The notes under the pieces are model-generated. The model saw nothing but the letters and a program-made list of their open reading frames with translations, made no database searches and was not told the origin of the DNA. The position numbers were made by a program, and so were the translations under genes. From the NCBI GenBank assembly GCA_028641055.1, contig CM054062.1:180079266-180143265 (forward strand): a stretch of 64,000 nt of DNA, given 5' to 3'. Source of the DNA: Alopecurus myosuroides (taxonomy: Eukaryota > Streptophyta > Magnoliopsida > Poales > Poaceae). Position 1 is the stretch's first letter; every line of letters starts with the position of its first letter. Shown here in pieces: positions 23,401-35,735 of the stretch.

Positions 23401-26400
23401 TGTCCCGATTCCGCTCCTCCCGGGCTTCCCAGCTCCCTTACGGCCTTGAGGAGGAAGAGGAGGACATGTCGATGACGATGACATGCTCAGAGGGAGCAGC
23501 CGTGGCCGGAGACGACGACGCGGTGGTGACCAAAACGGCGGAGCTAGGGTTTCGGCTCGGTTCAGTACAGAGAGAAACTGAGAGAGAGAGTGAGCGATAG
23601 GGAGAGAAGAAGAAGGTTACGGCATCGTCCTGGGGTCTTATCCTCCACAGCTAGCAAGCAGAGAGGAGGTGGCAGCGGTGGCGATGCCACGATGCATTTC
23701 TCCTCTGCCTTCTGGCAGAGGAAGAAGAAGAAGAAAAACAAAAGAACCTTGCAATAACCCCCTGAATTTTGGAAGATTTACAACAGGGTCCTTCTATTAA
23801 AGAAAACTGATAAGAAATTAATGTTTTCAGGGATTTTTTGCAAAGATAAAAATTATTAAAAATCAGTTTTGAATTCCTTATCAAATTCTCCACCTCACCA
23901 TATTTTTATTTATCAATTTTGAGCAAGATTTGAATTTAATACTTAGGGTGCTAGATTAAGTGGTTTTTGTTGTTTTCCCTCTATTTAATTTATTAGATGT
24001 CTTAAAATCTATTTTAGGCACGAAAACTATATTCACACAAAACACATGGGGTCCACCAAGTGGTGTGTTCTCATTGGAACCTGTAGATACAAATTCCTCA
24101 TAGAAAGTAATTAAGTAAAATACTTTGGTGCTGGTTCTATGTACTGTTATGAAAACCATTTAATTTGGAATTATATTCCATGTCACACCAAATGATTTTA
24201 AAGGGGTAAAGGAACTTGTTTTCCTTTTATAATACTATGTTATTTTCATAGCTAGAACTCTTAGTAGTTTTGGTTGACATTTTACTTAAGTGTGTATCAA
24301 TCAGATGTGTTATTTTAGGGACATGATTAATTGGAAAACATGTGTGGCTTTGAAATCTTATTTACTGGTTTTCCACATAGGTTCCAATATGGATATTATC
24401 CCATGTTTGTTTGGGAACATGTAGTCAGCTACATGATTATATGTAGATGAATTTTTGGTATCATCTGTTAGTCTTATGTGTGAAAAGGTGATGGAAAAAC
24501 AAGGTATTAAGATTGTTACCATTAACCTCCACATCTCCACACATGTGGATGCAATTGCTTGTTATTAATTCATTCTTGATATTTATTTCCATTTAAGATG
24601 TTACTATGAGGTCCTCATTTCTGATGGGCTTTATAAGGCATAGAGGTTAAAGATCTTCTAATATTACCTAATGCTTCACTGAATAATTTCTTATATTCCC
24701 TTACTGAGGCAGTGCTGCTTCTTGTGGTCTTCTGTTGCTTGAGGTTCTTCTCTCTAGTTGTCACTAGTCTTATCTTATCACCTTTGTCATTTGCAAGGAA
24801 GATCATAACTGAGACTCCATATTCAATTATCTTACCCTTGTGGTGAAGGCAACCAATTATTCCAAGCACAGATTTTATTTAGATGATTATAAAGGAATAT
24901 AAGTTGGTGTTGTGACATCAAGTTGCACTTATGCATATAAGAAGAATTTGTAAACAAGGTAGCTAGTCTTGCCTTCAAATTACTATTCATATACATTAGG
25001 CTGAGATGTACCAGATTATTCAATCTTATGTTTGTGTGTGTATGACATTCAATTGTTTGAGTATACAAAAGTGATCTGTTAACAAGGTAGCTAGTCTTGT
25101 TATCAAACTTCTTCTATATAACACTAACATTGGAGTATCACACTATTTCCAGAGAGTTAATAAGATCATATCAAGATATAAGAGTTTCCAAGTACTCTTA
25201 TAGACAGATTAGGGTAGCACTTCAAACACACTCTAAATAATCTTCTTGGAGATCTTCATGTGGTATTTCTTCCTGTCTTGTGGTTTCTTCTCTTGCAGAA
25301 TATCTTGGAGGAGTTTGAGGAAACATGATACATTGGTCTAGCCAAACTAACAAGATCTAGATTAGGAATTAATTCATACTTTTATTATCCTTCCATACAT
25401 TTCTTGTTTTGCTTCTCCTAAGATAGATACTTATATCATACATGATTGGTTTTATTTAGCTTCCAATTAACTTCCTCTAATAGAGGTTATATCTTGTTGT
25501 TATTCATTACTTGTACCCAGAGATACTTTAGTTGTTGAATATTGATATGGATAGAAGTGTGGAATGCTAATGAAATGATAACTTAAGATAGTAAGTTGAT
25601 CATATGGTTCCTTGATGTATTGAGATTTCATATGCTCCCTTATATAAGATGAATGAGACATTGAGCATATGAAAGTTATTGAGCTTAATGTCTTTGATCA
25701 TGGTTGTTAGTTGGTTACTCAGAGTGTCATGTTGTTATTTTATATTATTCATTTGTATTCATGTTACAGACATAGAGGTTTGGAAAGATCATATGTGATG
25801 ATCAAGGTTTTAACAGTGGTTAAAGAAGATTTGATTATTCCCTTAGGTACTTCTTTTATGGTTGAGGAGATATGTACATATTCGATAAATATGTTAATAC
25901 AATTATTATGTCATTTCCCACTTGTGGGGTTTAAGTTAATACTTGTTTGTATCACTTGTGTTCTATTGAAACTTTGTTATTTACTTGTGATGGTTCACTT
26001 AGTAGTTACTAAATAATTTAGAAAGATGTTGTGTGGATGGTTTATAACTTAAGAGTTATTGTTTGAGAGAACTTAACACCTCTGTTGATGAGATGGTTCA
26101 ATGAGGTATTACTTATTTGTGGAAGTATGATCATCAGATATTTGATTTGGATACTCACCCCTCTTTGAGTTCTAGATACCTAGTGGATTATCCCAAGTCA
26201 CATATAGACTTGTGGTTAAGGTTGTTGAGAGTTTGTGTTGGTCACAACCAATTATGGTTTGTGTAACCAGGTGATTTGGTTTCTTAGGATACTTGTTATA
26301 AAGATCATTCCAAATGTACTCTTAACTAGATGAACTAGACCTATTTCATCATGTCAAGTGAAACTTTGGTCACTTTGATTCGTTTAAACTTTCGCGCCAA

Positions 26401-26486
26401 AATTTCCCGTACTTTTAGATGCATACTTTGCAAATGCACATATTAAATTTAGATCCTTATGACTTCCCAAACACTGGGATGTTACA
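20492..26486 (-). repeat. 5' LTR of the LARD element
   Basis: It is near-identical to 12647-18645. Indels relative to that copy are 3 bp missing near 21969, a T run 3 shorter near 22750, and an extra GA near 23587; together they account for the 4-bp length difference. The bZIP palindrome is preserved at 23037-23059. Confidence 0.95.
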
Positions 26487-26491
26487 GAGAG

Positions 26492-27986
26492 GAACAACCG
26501 ATCGACCACCTCCGGACCAGGATCCTCTCTTCAGCAAGAACCACCTCGCCCCGGCCACCATGGCCATCACGAATAACCACGAACAGCAGCAACACGCGAA
26601 GAAACTGATCTCGCAAGATCTAAAGGACGACGAGAAGAGCAAGTTACAGATCTGAAATACCAAGCAACACACGTTGCCATCAACTCCAAGGCGTAGCCGT
26701 GAAGGTCACCGCTGCCGTGAGAGTAGAGCTGAGGCATATTTATTTGACTGGACGCCGCTCCCACCACCCATACGACGCACCACAACAGACTGATGCAAAA
26801 CCTAACTACTAAACCAGAACGAAGGGATGTGCCCTTCTGCGTGCTGCCGCCGGTTATTCTCATCATTTTGACTTAAATAAAGGCTACATATGCAGTGTCC
26901 AAAAATATAACCAAGTTACTATCTCGTTGCTGTAAATGTGCCCCGATTCGTTAGCCGTCTCGTATACTAGACAAACAGGCGCGCTCCGCCGCGCCGCCTG
27001 TATGGGGTTGTCACATGACCTGGCCTATGTGGTGCATCAGCGTGGGCTCAGATTTCCGATGCAGCGGGGCTGGATCGTGTACGTGCTACTATCCATGCGG
27101 TTTAGTAGGGCAGGCAGTGGCACAGAGGTAACCGGTGCGTAGGCCATGGGTGGGCCTATTCAAACACATTATCCTGGTCGAGGGGTGCCCGTGCAGGAGC
27201 TCGACGTGGAACCAGTGTGTACCTCTGTTGCACTTGTATGAAGGGCAGCAGCGGTCGTCGCTTTTGTAATGGTTGTGCTTCACGTAATTATGCTCGTTCA
27301 GTTCCTTGCTCTTCCGTTAGTTCTCGCTTTTGATTTTTTGAAGTTTGTTATTCTCATGATTGTCGCTCTGGCTCTGAACACACGTTGTAATTGTGCTCGT
27401 CAATGGTATAAATTATACTTGCTAGGTAGATCAGCCTCTAGGATGGAGCTATCATACTGTTCTAACAATTAACTGTGAATTTAGAAAAAACACTCTTTTA
27501 ACCATTTGCCAAAGAGGATTTTTGTCTTAGCTTAAGATTACCTGGAACCATGTACTGGTTGATCAACTTAATTTGTTCAAATCAACATTATGAAAAGATT
27601 GAATCATCAGGAGCAACACAGTTCAAAACAACACTGGGAAATACCTTAGAAAAAAGGAGCTAGTGCTCTATCTCTACCATATCAGATGAATCACAAAGAT
27701 GGAGAAGAACTCCCAGTATTCCCAATAGTAAGTTTAATACTCCATCATATATTGCATGCACAATCCTACAAAAAACCCAAAGTAAATCAGGTTATTCAGG
27801 TATAGACCAAATGTTCAACAGGCTAAACTTAAACCACTCAAAACACAAACTAAACCAACTTCATCTGTCACTGAGCTATCAGCTCCACGATCTTGCTTCC
27901 ATGCCATACATGTCATCGGCTGGAACAGGTGCATCAAACAACCAACCAGGCTAGAGACCAACCAAAGCGGAGCGGTTCTGGGAGGT
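26492..27986 (-). other. gene-like block split by the LARD (part 2) and unassigned DNA
   Basis: 26492-26870 is the other half of the block ending at 12646. On the minus strand it has a 99-codon open frame (26567-26866) with no recognised domain. 26870-27986 has no gene I can support; the last part is AT-rich and would be the 3' flank of the putative exons above 27987. Confidence 0.3.
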
Positions 27987-28841
27987 CTACTCAGCAGAGG
28001 GTCGATAGGAACAAACAACAGGCTTAGAACCGATGGTGTTGCTGAATGGATGGAGCAAGACATGGTAAACATTTTCTATTTCTGGCATACTTGTCGGACA
28101 ATTCAAGGTTTAAGCGATCCGTCAAGATTCAATAGTGAATACAAACAAACACGTAGCCAAGGCGTAATACCTCTTGCCATGGTGATCCACTGCACAGGAA
28201 TTAACATCGTCAGATGTAGCAGTGCTGAATCCTTTAACTACCACCATTTCCTTGCAAGGTGTCTCCTATACAAACACCATGCCATCAGAACAGAAAACAC
28301 AAATAATAACAGCATTAGCAGGACGCGAAGTGGCCGAATCAGATGGAACAACAATATCCAAGGTGTGTAGGCAAGCTCCCGCCAACACCTTGCAAAGTTA
28401 ATCCAAACAGATCATGAGAAGGTATAAAACGGTGCACACATAATAGTAATACGTGGCTTAGTAAACAGGGAACCTCAGGGCGCATATGCCTGTGTCTTTA
28501 CCAGTAGACAAATGTGATGTAGAAACCTCTCTAGGGTCAGTCTTAGTGAGAGCACTTCTTGCTCCCTTAAAGCTAAAGAAAACAAAATTTCTCTCGTAGT
28601 AAAATTTATGGACCTGGAAGGAAATGTTCTCCCGTCGAAACGAAAAGCTCCACACAGAAACATCAAAGATATACTTCCTTCAAATGAAGCAAGTAATTTT
28701 AGTGGACACGACATTAAAAAGTCCGTAGGATTCAGCCACAAGGTGTTGGTGTTCTTGCCAATCATCTCACGTGCAACTCCACCAAATTGAACCATATGGA
28801 CAGATGCGCTTCCAGAGGAAGATATAATAGGCACCCTATAC
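27987..28841 (-). pseudogene. putative exons of an RPA/OB-fold-like protein (gene fragment)
   Basis: Three minus-strand segments look like exons with consensus splice sites. The first starts at 28841 after CTTCAG and reads YRVPIISSSGSASVHM, then FGGVAREMIGK. The second, 28171-28265 (after TGTATAG, before GTATTA), is open in the matching frame. The third, 28041 to 27987 (after ATTCAG), joins in phase and ends at TAG. The first segment resembles the C-terminal OB-fold of replication protein A, large subunit, as found in plant RPA1-like and Helitron-associated proteins (single-stranded-DNA binding). The 3' boundary of the first exon and its continuation are unclear; a frame change near 28680 hints at an intron or damage. 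A GC-rich, gene-5'-like block at 29464-30130 on the same strand could be the upstream exon. All of this is tentative. Confidence 0.3.
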
Positions 28842-28982
28842 CTGAAGTTTGGGAGAAAACAAATGAAAATCTTGACCATGCCGGTGGCAATAGAAATGAC
28901 AATATGCGATAAAAATAGAAGATGAAAAAACATTGGGACATGAAATCTGACATGAATAAATGACCTATCATTAGCGTTGGAA

Positions 28983-29134
28983 CCATGGTTTTTAAAGCGT
29001 CTGTAAGCCGACGCCTAAGCGTCGAAGCGCTCCCCCACCGCTTTAGAAACTTGACCGCTTTGGGAACCTAGGCGCCCAAAGCGTCGAAGCGCCCTCCTCC
29101 CTAAAGCGCCAAAGTGTCACCTTAAAAACCATGG
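28983..29134. repeat. MITE-like inverted repeat rich in AAGCG motifs
   Basis: Ends CCATGGTTTTTAA and TTAAAAACCATGG form perfect 13-bp inverted repeats. The interior carries several CTAAAGCG/AAGCGTCGAAGCG motifs on both strands. No clear target duplication and no coding capacity. Confidence 0.6.
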
Positions 29135-29463
29135 TCTGAACCATGGATATTCCATAGCACACACCATTATGCACAAGAACATATCTTTCTATCTCGCGAT
29201 TTCACAATATCCATGCTATCTTCCTTGATGCACACCTGCAGCTAGCGGATAGACATACAACCGTTGTGAAAAAAAGACAGACCTAACTGATCAGTCAGCT
29301 AACTAAAAATTAACTGAGCGACCAAATAAGCGGAAATCACACCTCGCCAAAACAGAAAAATGAACGATGGAAACACCAAAGAACCAAACAAAGACCAACG
29401 ACCAACAATAGCTCCGCACGACAGCCTGCAAACAAAAGAGCACACAACAAACAAGTAGCACAA

Positions 29464-30130
29464 TCAAGAGGATGAGCTAACGCAGATGAACAAAATAATA
29501 ATCAATTGAAAAAAAAGACGGGAGCAGAAACGGAAAAACAAACCTTCAGTACCAATCTCAGTAACAAAGAGCAACAACAACAACGTCGGTCGACAGCAAA
29601 CCCGCTTGACCCAGCCGGGACACTCGAGAGGACCACCCAGCCCCCAGCCAAAATGGGAGCAGCTCACTACACTAAGGAAGAGAATACCGACCGAGACCCT
29701 CACAATTGGAGGCAAGATCCCATCCCACAAACAACAGGCGGAGGAGAAATCAGATGAATCCACAGGCGATGAAAAAGTCTGACATGCACTCCACATGGGT
29801 GGTCCGCGGGCGAGCACAAAAATGCACGGAGCTGAGTCAGTCGGTGGTAAAATCTACATGGTGGCGGCCGGAAACCCTAGGACGGAGAAAGTCAAAAGTT
29901 TTTGGAGAGAGGAGAGAAAGAAAGAGAAGGGGGATCGGGGCTGGAGCGCACACACGCATCTAGTGTGTCCCAATCGACACCCGCTTCGCCGCGCGACACT
30001 GGCCACCTGCAGAGCAGAGCACACACGCAAGGAGGCCTACACAGAGAGACATAAACCAGCATATGCCCACAAACAGCTACAGAAAACACAACAGGCCTCA
30101 CAAGTGCCGCTATCAACGGAGCTTACGGCT
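29464..30130 (-). other. GC-rich block resembling a gene 5' region
   Basis: On the minus strand this has an open frame of 117 codons (29464-29817) and a CCTAGGGTTTCC-type leader motif frequent in plant 5' UTRs. No protein domain is recognised. It may be the first exon of the fragment at 27987-28841 or an unrelated captured piece. Confidence 0.25.
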
Positions 30131-30169
30131 ATAGAGTATATTTTCTATATCTTATCTAAAATTTAAATT

Positions 30170-33029
30170 TCACTTTACAGAATCATGATAAAGAGACTAA
30201 GGTGAAGAAAGCGGGCAATCTTTTCGACAACATAAAAGTGGGGGGGGGGGTAGTAACACTTTGAACTCCTCTTTCAAAGCATGTTTAGAAAGGGATGAAA
30301 TTAAAGCAATCAAGTTTGTGTCAATATTCACAGAGGCACACACATAGAGGTGCAGAAAGAATTATCCTGGCAACAAATTAGGAGGAAATCAAGACTTAAA
30401 TGGTTTACTCTTCAGGTTGTTCTAAAGAAGCTATTTCTTCAATGTTCTAAGAGTAATTGTAATGGTGAGAACTTGAGTTGCCAGTAAAAGGCTCTCAATT
30501 ATGTTTCCTGGAAAACCTAGTATCTAACTTGAATTCTCTAATGGCAACTGCTCTTGACTCTTCTACTCTATCTAGCACCAGCTGAAGACAAAGTGCGTCC
30601 TATTTAAATCGGAGTTGGATGCGCTATCAAACTGCAAAACAATTTTAGTAATCAATAATAATGCTGCCAAACTTGTTGCAAGTCTTTATAATTAGTACAA
30701 CAAAACCAAATATTATAACAAAAAAAGGTTGAATCATAGATAACCTGAGGCATCTGTCATGTGATGTGGATGTCAAATCTCGGCTCAGGGAAAAATCAGA
30801 CAAACAGATTTGTTGTCAATCTTCCATGCTAATATGGAAAAACACCCTTGTTTCAACATCATGTTTCTCCCGATATGTTGCTTGTCACATCCAGAATATA
30901 AGCATACATTCTATATAATTAAGGCATTGACTTTCACACGGGCTTCAACATGGACAATTCTTTGTTTACCTAGCTGATTGCTCATGGCATTGCAAAGTCT
31001 CAAGTAATAAACTGTGCAATGTTCTGTAACACATAGCAGATAGCGCCAACAATTCACCGACACTCTTTATCTATTCTTGCAGGCAGCATCAGATGTATGC
31101 ATAATTGTTTTTTGACAGTGTGCTTTGCAAGAATCCCTTGTTATGCATGAAACACATATGCAAAACTTGGGTTTAGAAATCATTTTCTTTGATTCTCCAT
31201 TGCTTTATATAACCATTGACAAAGAAATATAGCAGGGAACTGTAATCTCCTCTTGTATCCATGCATTTTAAATGATTCACCATTGCTTTATATAACCATT
31301 GACAAAGAAATACAGCAGGGAACTATCATCTTCTCTTGTATCCGAGCTTATCCAAACTTAGATTTAGTACTGCAAGTTAACAATTACAGCAGAGCTCAAG
31401 TAATATCACTTTAAGTCTGGATATTTTGCATAATGTGTTTGGTTTGGTGGCACTAACAAACATTACTTATGCGCCACAGAATATGGAGAGAAAATCCAGT
31501 CTGAAGTTTTGGCATGGCATGTACAGAGTTTGCCTCTTACTGGTGTATTGTGATTTATTTTATCATTTAGGTTCCTTGCGGTGCTACATAATGGAATTTG
31601 TACAGGACCAAGCCTCTATTAACCGAGTTTCAAAAAGTAATGGAAGAAAGGGCTATGTTCGATGATGGTCTAAAAGAACAATATAGCAGCTATATAAAGT
31701 ATTTTTGTTAGGAGACTCAACTTGTTTGCATTTTCCCCAACCTATATCTAGTACCACAGTTTTGTTCTTTTTGCTAAAATTATTTCTGCTAGAAGACGGA
31801 TTGTTTAACGCATCATTTTTTTGGGTAGCATATAATGGAAAAGAAAGAAGGATGGAGTTATAGGGCCAGAGTAGACTTGCCTCTAAGTGTGATTGGCATT
31901 GCAAACATGGTATTCCAGCCTTTCCGATTTGGGAAACACAAAAACAAGTCGTTCATAAGGATAAACTTAGAGGTTTATGGTCTTCATGAATTTAATTGGA
32001 AGGTCATTCCTGCAATATGATTTTGATATAGACCAAATAAATTTGCAGTCAAAGCGCACCAAAGAATGACTTCAGATAGGCGTGAACAGAGAAGAAAATT
32101 TATACAAAAATAATATATATGTACCAATTTATGACTCCAATCTATTATCACTTCGAACGGGAACCTTCATATTATCCAGAATCCATAACCTTGAACTAAT
32201 GTGTTTACTCGACAAAGAAGATTTCCTTCAGCCTGCATTTTCATAGCAGCGTCACCCATTACACCAATTTGTACCAATTTCACTCCATAATTTTGCATTT
32301 GCTAGTGAAGTGGAAAACTTAATCCCATTGAACATCTAGTATAGGTATATTCATGGATGATATAAGACAACTATGGCTAACACAAGATGGGTTGTATTTG
32401 AGCCAATTTACAACACGAGCAAGAGTACAGAAATATTTAATTTACATGGTGAGTCAAAAAGGGCTAAGAAAGCTGCTATAATTTACGATATGTTTGAGGA
32501 TCATGCCTCGGTTCCAGAATAATGAACAATAGTGAGAAGTATTAGCTTACGAATTAAATTCAAATATGCAACCATAAGAACATACGATGTTTATTCGGCA
32601 CACACATTTGTATCAGTTCATCAACATTAATTATTCAGCATAACATAAAAGCACTCGTAAACAAAAGTATTCCTGTCGTTAGATTCAGAAAAGGACAACA
32701 ACAAATCTTGGAATAATTTCCAGAACAAAGTAAAGCAGTTCAGACCACCCCGGCTTGGCAATGCCACTTTGGAAAGACATGGCCATGCTAGCACCCACGT
32801 TGCTGCAATACCTCATCCGCTCAGATTGGCATGTACATGCCATGGAGGAGGTATGTAGAAACTCCAACGCCATCCATGGTGCACGTACACGAGGACATCC
32901 CCTCATGTGTGTGGTCTTGAAGTGGCTTTACCACGCAATGATAAACCATGCACAAGAAGCATGATCCTGATTTTGTGGCCAATCGACCAGAGTAGATAAT
33001 GCTCCTTAATCACCTGGAAGAGGTCAGAT
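30170..33029. other. AT-rich intergenic DNA
   Basis: No gene is supported. It contains a 70-bp direct repeat (31191-31260 and 31274-31343) and an 11-G run at 30240-30250. Confidence 0.5.
31191..31343. repeat. 70-bp direct repeat, two copies
   Basis: Copies at 31191-31260 and 31274-31343 (period 83) share CCATTGCTTTATATAACC and the following sequence, with a few substitutions. It is a local duplication. Confidence 0.85.
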
Positions 33030-34100
33030 CCCATTGTCGAACCAATTTGGCCAGCTACATAGGGTATCTGTCACCATCCGCTTCGTGAAGAAGCCAGTAA
33101 CCACTGTCGAGCCGACGATGCAGCCACGCGGCTGTAGCCAGATTTGTATCATTGCCGACAGCGCGAGGAGACACGCTCCTTCAAGTGCAGTGCCGATCAA
33201 CACGGAGGAAACCTTCCATGGACGGCAATCGAGGTTGGCAAGACAGCGACTCCGTCCATCGCGTCAGACGCACGGACATGGAAGCGGCGTTGTGCCACAC
33301 GTCTGGTCGCGACAGTGATAATCCCACACATGAATATGTTGCCGACGCCGTGGTTGTATCACGTCGGAGCTGCGCTCCACTGCAGACAATTTCGTCCTCG
33401 ATCTGATATGAGAGGATACCTGATCTTAAGGGGGGAAAACCGAGCGTCGGCGCGCCAGCAGGGGATTTGCCGGCAGCGGCGAGAGAAGGTGCAAGAGAAG
33501 GGGCTCTGGTGGAGGGCGATGTGAACGCCGCCCGTGCCGCCCAAACGGACGACGCGGGGGCGTTAGTGGTATGGTTTGTGCTGCATAGCATGGTGCTTAT
33601 CTTCGGCGGATAGCACGGCGAGGTCGAGATCCGATCTGCGCGTCCATGCCTTGATCCGGGAGGGCGCCGCTGCTGCTGCCCCCCCCCCCCCCGTCCCGCT
33701 GCTCCTGTGCAGACTCACTCCATGGCCCCCAACTGGGTCGAGCGGCGACTCTAAGCCTCCCTCCTGATCCTCTCTTGGAGCCGCACTGACCACACCGCCC
33801 CACGCTTGTCTATGTGGTGGCCGAGATGATGCCAGGGCTGTAGCGGAAAGGAGTTCCGGCTACGGCACCGGTGTCTGGCTGGGCGGCGGCAAGCGTCCGG
33901 AAACCTAGCTCAGATGGAGTCAGGAGAGGAACAAGTGCGTCTTCCTTTTCTTTTGACTGCGAGGACTTTTTTGTCTTTAGATGAGTGCGATGGTAGTTGG
34001 ACACGACAGTGGAAGAAAAAGTGCTATGGGACCCACATAGCAGACTCACGGACGGACCCAAAGCGCTGTGAGGGCTCGCTTTCCATGGAGCTTATAGCTA
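33030..34100. other. GC-rich block, unassigned
   Basis: Several overlapping open frames on both strands (longest 136 codons, minus, 33181-33591) and a 14-C run at 33679-33692. No domain recognised. The composition and the ATG/leader-like pattern resemble the block at 29464-30130, so it could be another decayed gene fragment. Confidence 0.25.
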
Positions 34101-35160
34101 AAGATAATATGAAGTGCAATTGCTTGAAACCGGTTAACTTATAAAAATGAGAGAGTAATAAGGAGCCAGCTTTGCAAAGTCTTCGGAAGATTCCGTGGAG
34201 ATGTCTCGTATAATTAACTTGTACTAGTTTTTTTTAAAGAAAGGACAATCGGAGATAGGATAGTTTCAAGTTTGAACCACCTTAGTATATATCCCAAAGT
34301 TTGACCTGAAACCATTCTTTAGGTAGGACCCAATCATATGCTGCAAGCCACAATTATCCTTTGAGAGCCGTTCACGTTGGGCCAAGTCAGTTGATATGTC
34401 CAATGCTAGATATGAGAAAGAAAATGAAAATGCTAAAAAAAAAAAAAAAACTCGCCGCACACCGTCAAATGCCGGCCGGGCTGCACGAACATCACTGCCC
34501 CGCAAGCCTGTTTTACGAGGCATGCGAAGGAAACACAAAAAAACTCGCCGCTTCTTCTTTACTTTAGGTAGTGGAACTAGGCCTGAAGAGAAGCACGTTG
34601 CCATTTCGCCGTCCGTTTTAAAGCATGCTCGATCGAGGAGTGAAAGACAATGAACTTTGGGACCGCTCCCCGTTGGTGGTACCGCAGGCACCGAGCGTGC
34701 GTGTTCACTTCTGAAAGGGAAAAACCTGGTGGAGGAGTCGAATTTCCGGCGCTTTTGGTTCGGCCGCGAGGCCAAAGCGCGCGGTATCTTTGCAGGAAAT
34801 CGTCGTGGTCGCGGGCCTCCCCCGTAGACAGCCGAAATCGAGTGATAAAGATGCGGAGGAGGAAAATACACAAGGGAACACCACTGCACAAGCACAAGCA
34901 CGGACCGATATTTGACGGGAACAGCCGACCGATGTCAATTCTGTGAGAGTTACAAACAGCTGCCATATCAACCTCTAATCACCATTTGATTGAAAGAAAC
35001 TGGGAGTGATTGGTGGTTTTGCTGTCTGCCCGAGTGCTGAATTCTTCGACCCAGCTTAATTAGCCTGCCTGGTTTTTTTTTTTGGGGGGGGGGGGGGGGG
35101 GGTTGTAGGGAAGCCTACTTGTTTCCAAAGTCAAAGTAATCAAATTGACAGATCAATATG
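34101..35160. other. upstream of NAC gene; no gene recognised
   Basis: A 211-codon minus-strand frame (34266-34901) and overlapping plus-strand frames have no recognised domain and probably are not genes. 35073-35102 is a T11-G19 homopolymer junction. Confidence 0.4.
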
Positions 35161-35162
35161 TA

Positions 35163-35285
35163 CTCCCTCCGTTCAACAATAGATGACTTACATTTGTCTA
35201 TATATGGATGTATCTAAAACTAAAACATGTCTAGATACATCCATATATAGAAAAAGGGAAGTCATTTATTGTTGAACGGAGGGAG
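35163..35285. mobile_element. Stowaway MITE
   Basis: A 123-bp element, nearly one complete hairpin: ends CTCCCTCCGTTCAACAATA and TATTGTTGAACGGAGGGAG, flanked by TA at 35161-35162 and 35286-35287. It sits about 275 bp upstream of the NAC TATA box, a position where MITEs often influence promoters. Confidence 0.95.
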
Positions 35286-35560
35286 TACGTATATAAATGG
35301 ACCACTCGTACTACCGCTTGTTTTTTTAATCCCTGGAGAAGGAAAAGAAGTCAGGTTCTGTCCAACGCATCGTTCCGTGAATATTCCACAGTAGAACGGG
35401 AGGACAGGTGATTAGGATTAGGACAAGTAATTCTGGGCACAGGTGCGCGGTAAGAAGTGAAACACGGGACGGGAGGCGTCACCCGCAAACCGCCTCCTCA
35501 CGGCTCTCTCTCCCCGTCCCCGCCACCGCCAGTGTACCCCGCGGCCGCGCGCGTGGAGCC

Positions 35561-35569
35561 TTATATAAG
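35561..35569 (+). promoter_or_regulatory. TATA box of the NAC gene
   Basis: TTATATAAG lies 167 bp before the ATG. It is followed by a CT-rich leader (about 35625-35700, a Y-patch-type sequence common in grass promoters). Transcription would start near 35590-35600 (inference). Confidence 0.75.
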
Positions 35570-35735
35570 CCGCACCCTCGGTTCCTCCCCCCCAGTCCAT
35601 CCTCTTGTGTTCCCAGACCCCGCGTCTTTCTCTTTCACACACGCCTCTCCCTCTTCCTCCTCTCTCTCGGCGTCTCCATTAATCCCCTCTTCTTCTACTC
35701 GTACTAGCTAGTTCGAGGCGGCGGTGTGAGCAGAG

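Larger units (their letters stand above)
12647..26486 (-). mobile_element. LARD-type Gypsy LTR retrotransposon (non-autonomous), minus orientation
   Basis: Two LTRs of 5,999 bp (12647-18645) and 5,995 bp (20492-26486) lie in direct orientation around only 1,846 bp. The flanking duplication GAGAG is at 12642-12646 and 26487-26491. On the minus strand each LTR starts TGTAACATCCC and ends GTCACCACA. A primer-binding site TGGTATCAGAGC (initiator tRNA-Met type) lies at 20478-20489, 2 nt from the 5' LTR, and a polypurine tract AAGGGGGAGATA lies next to the 3' LTR. No gag or pol survives, so it must use proteins supplied by other elements: the definition of a large retrotransposon derivative. By eye the LTRs differ at about 20 bases and three small indels, so insertion is recent. 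Confidence 0.95.

Noticed and set aside
12647..26486. Segmental or gene duplication (many identical ORF pairs 7.84 kb apart)
   Set aside because: The two copies are LTRs: TG...CA ends, GAGAG duplication, PBS and PPT in the right places. The paired ORFs are LTR sequence, not duplicated genes.
34266..34901. 211-codon minus-strand ORF upstream of the NAC gene
   Set aside because: No recognisable domain, low-complexity hydrophobic and basic stretches, overlaps other open frames; not supported.
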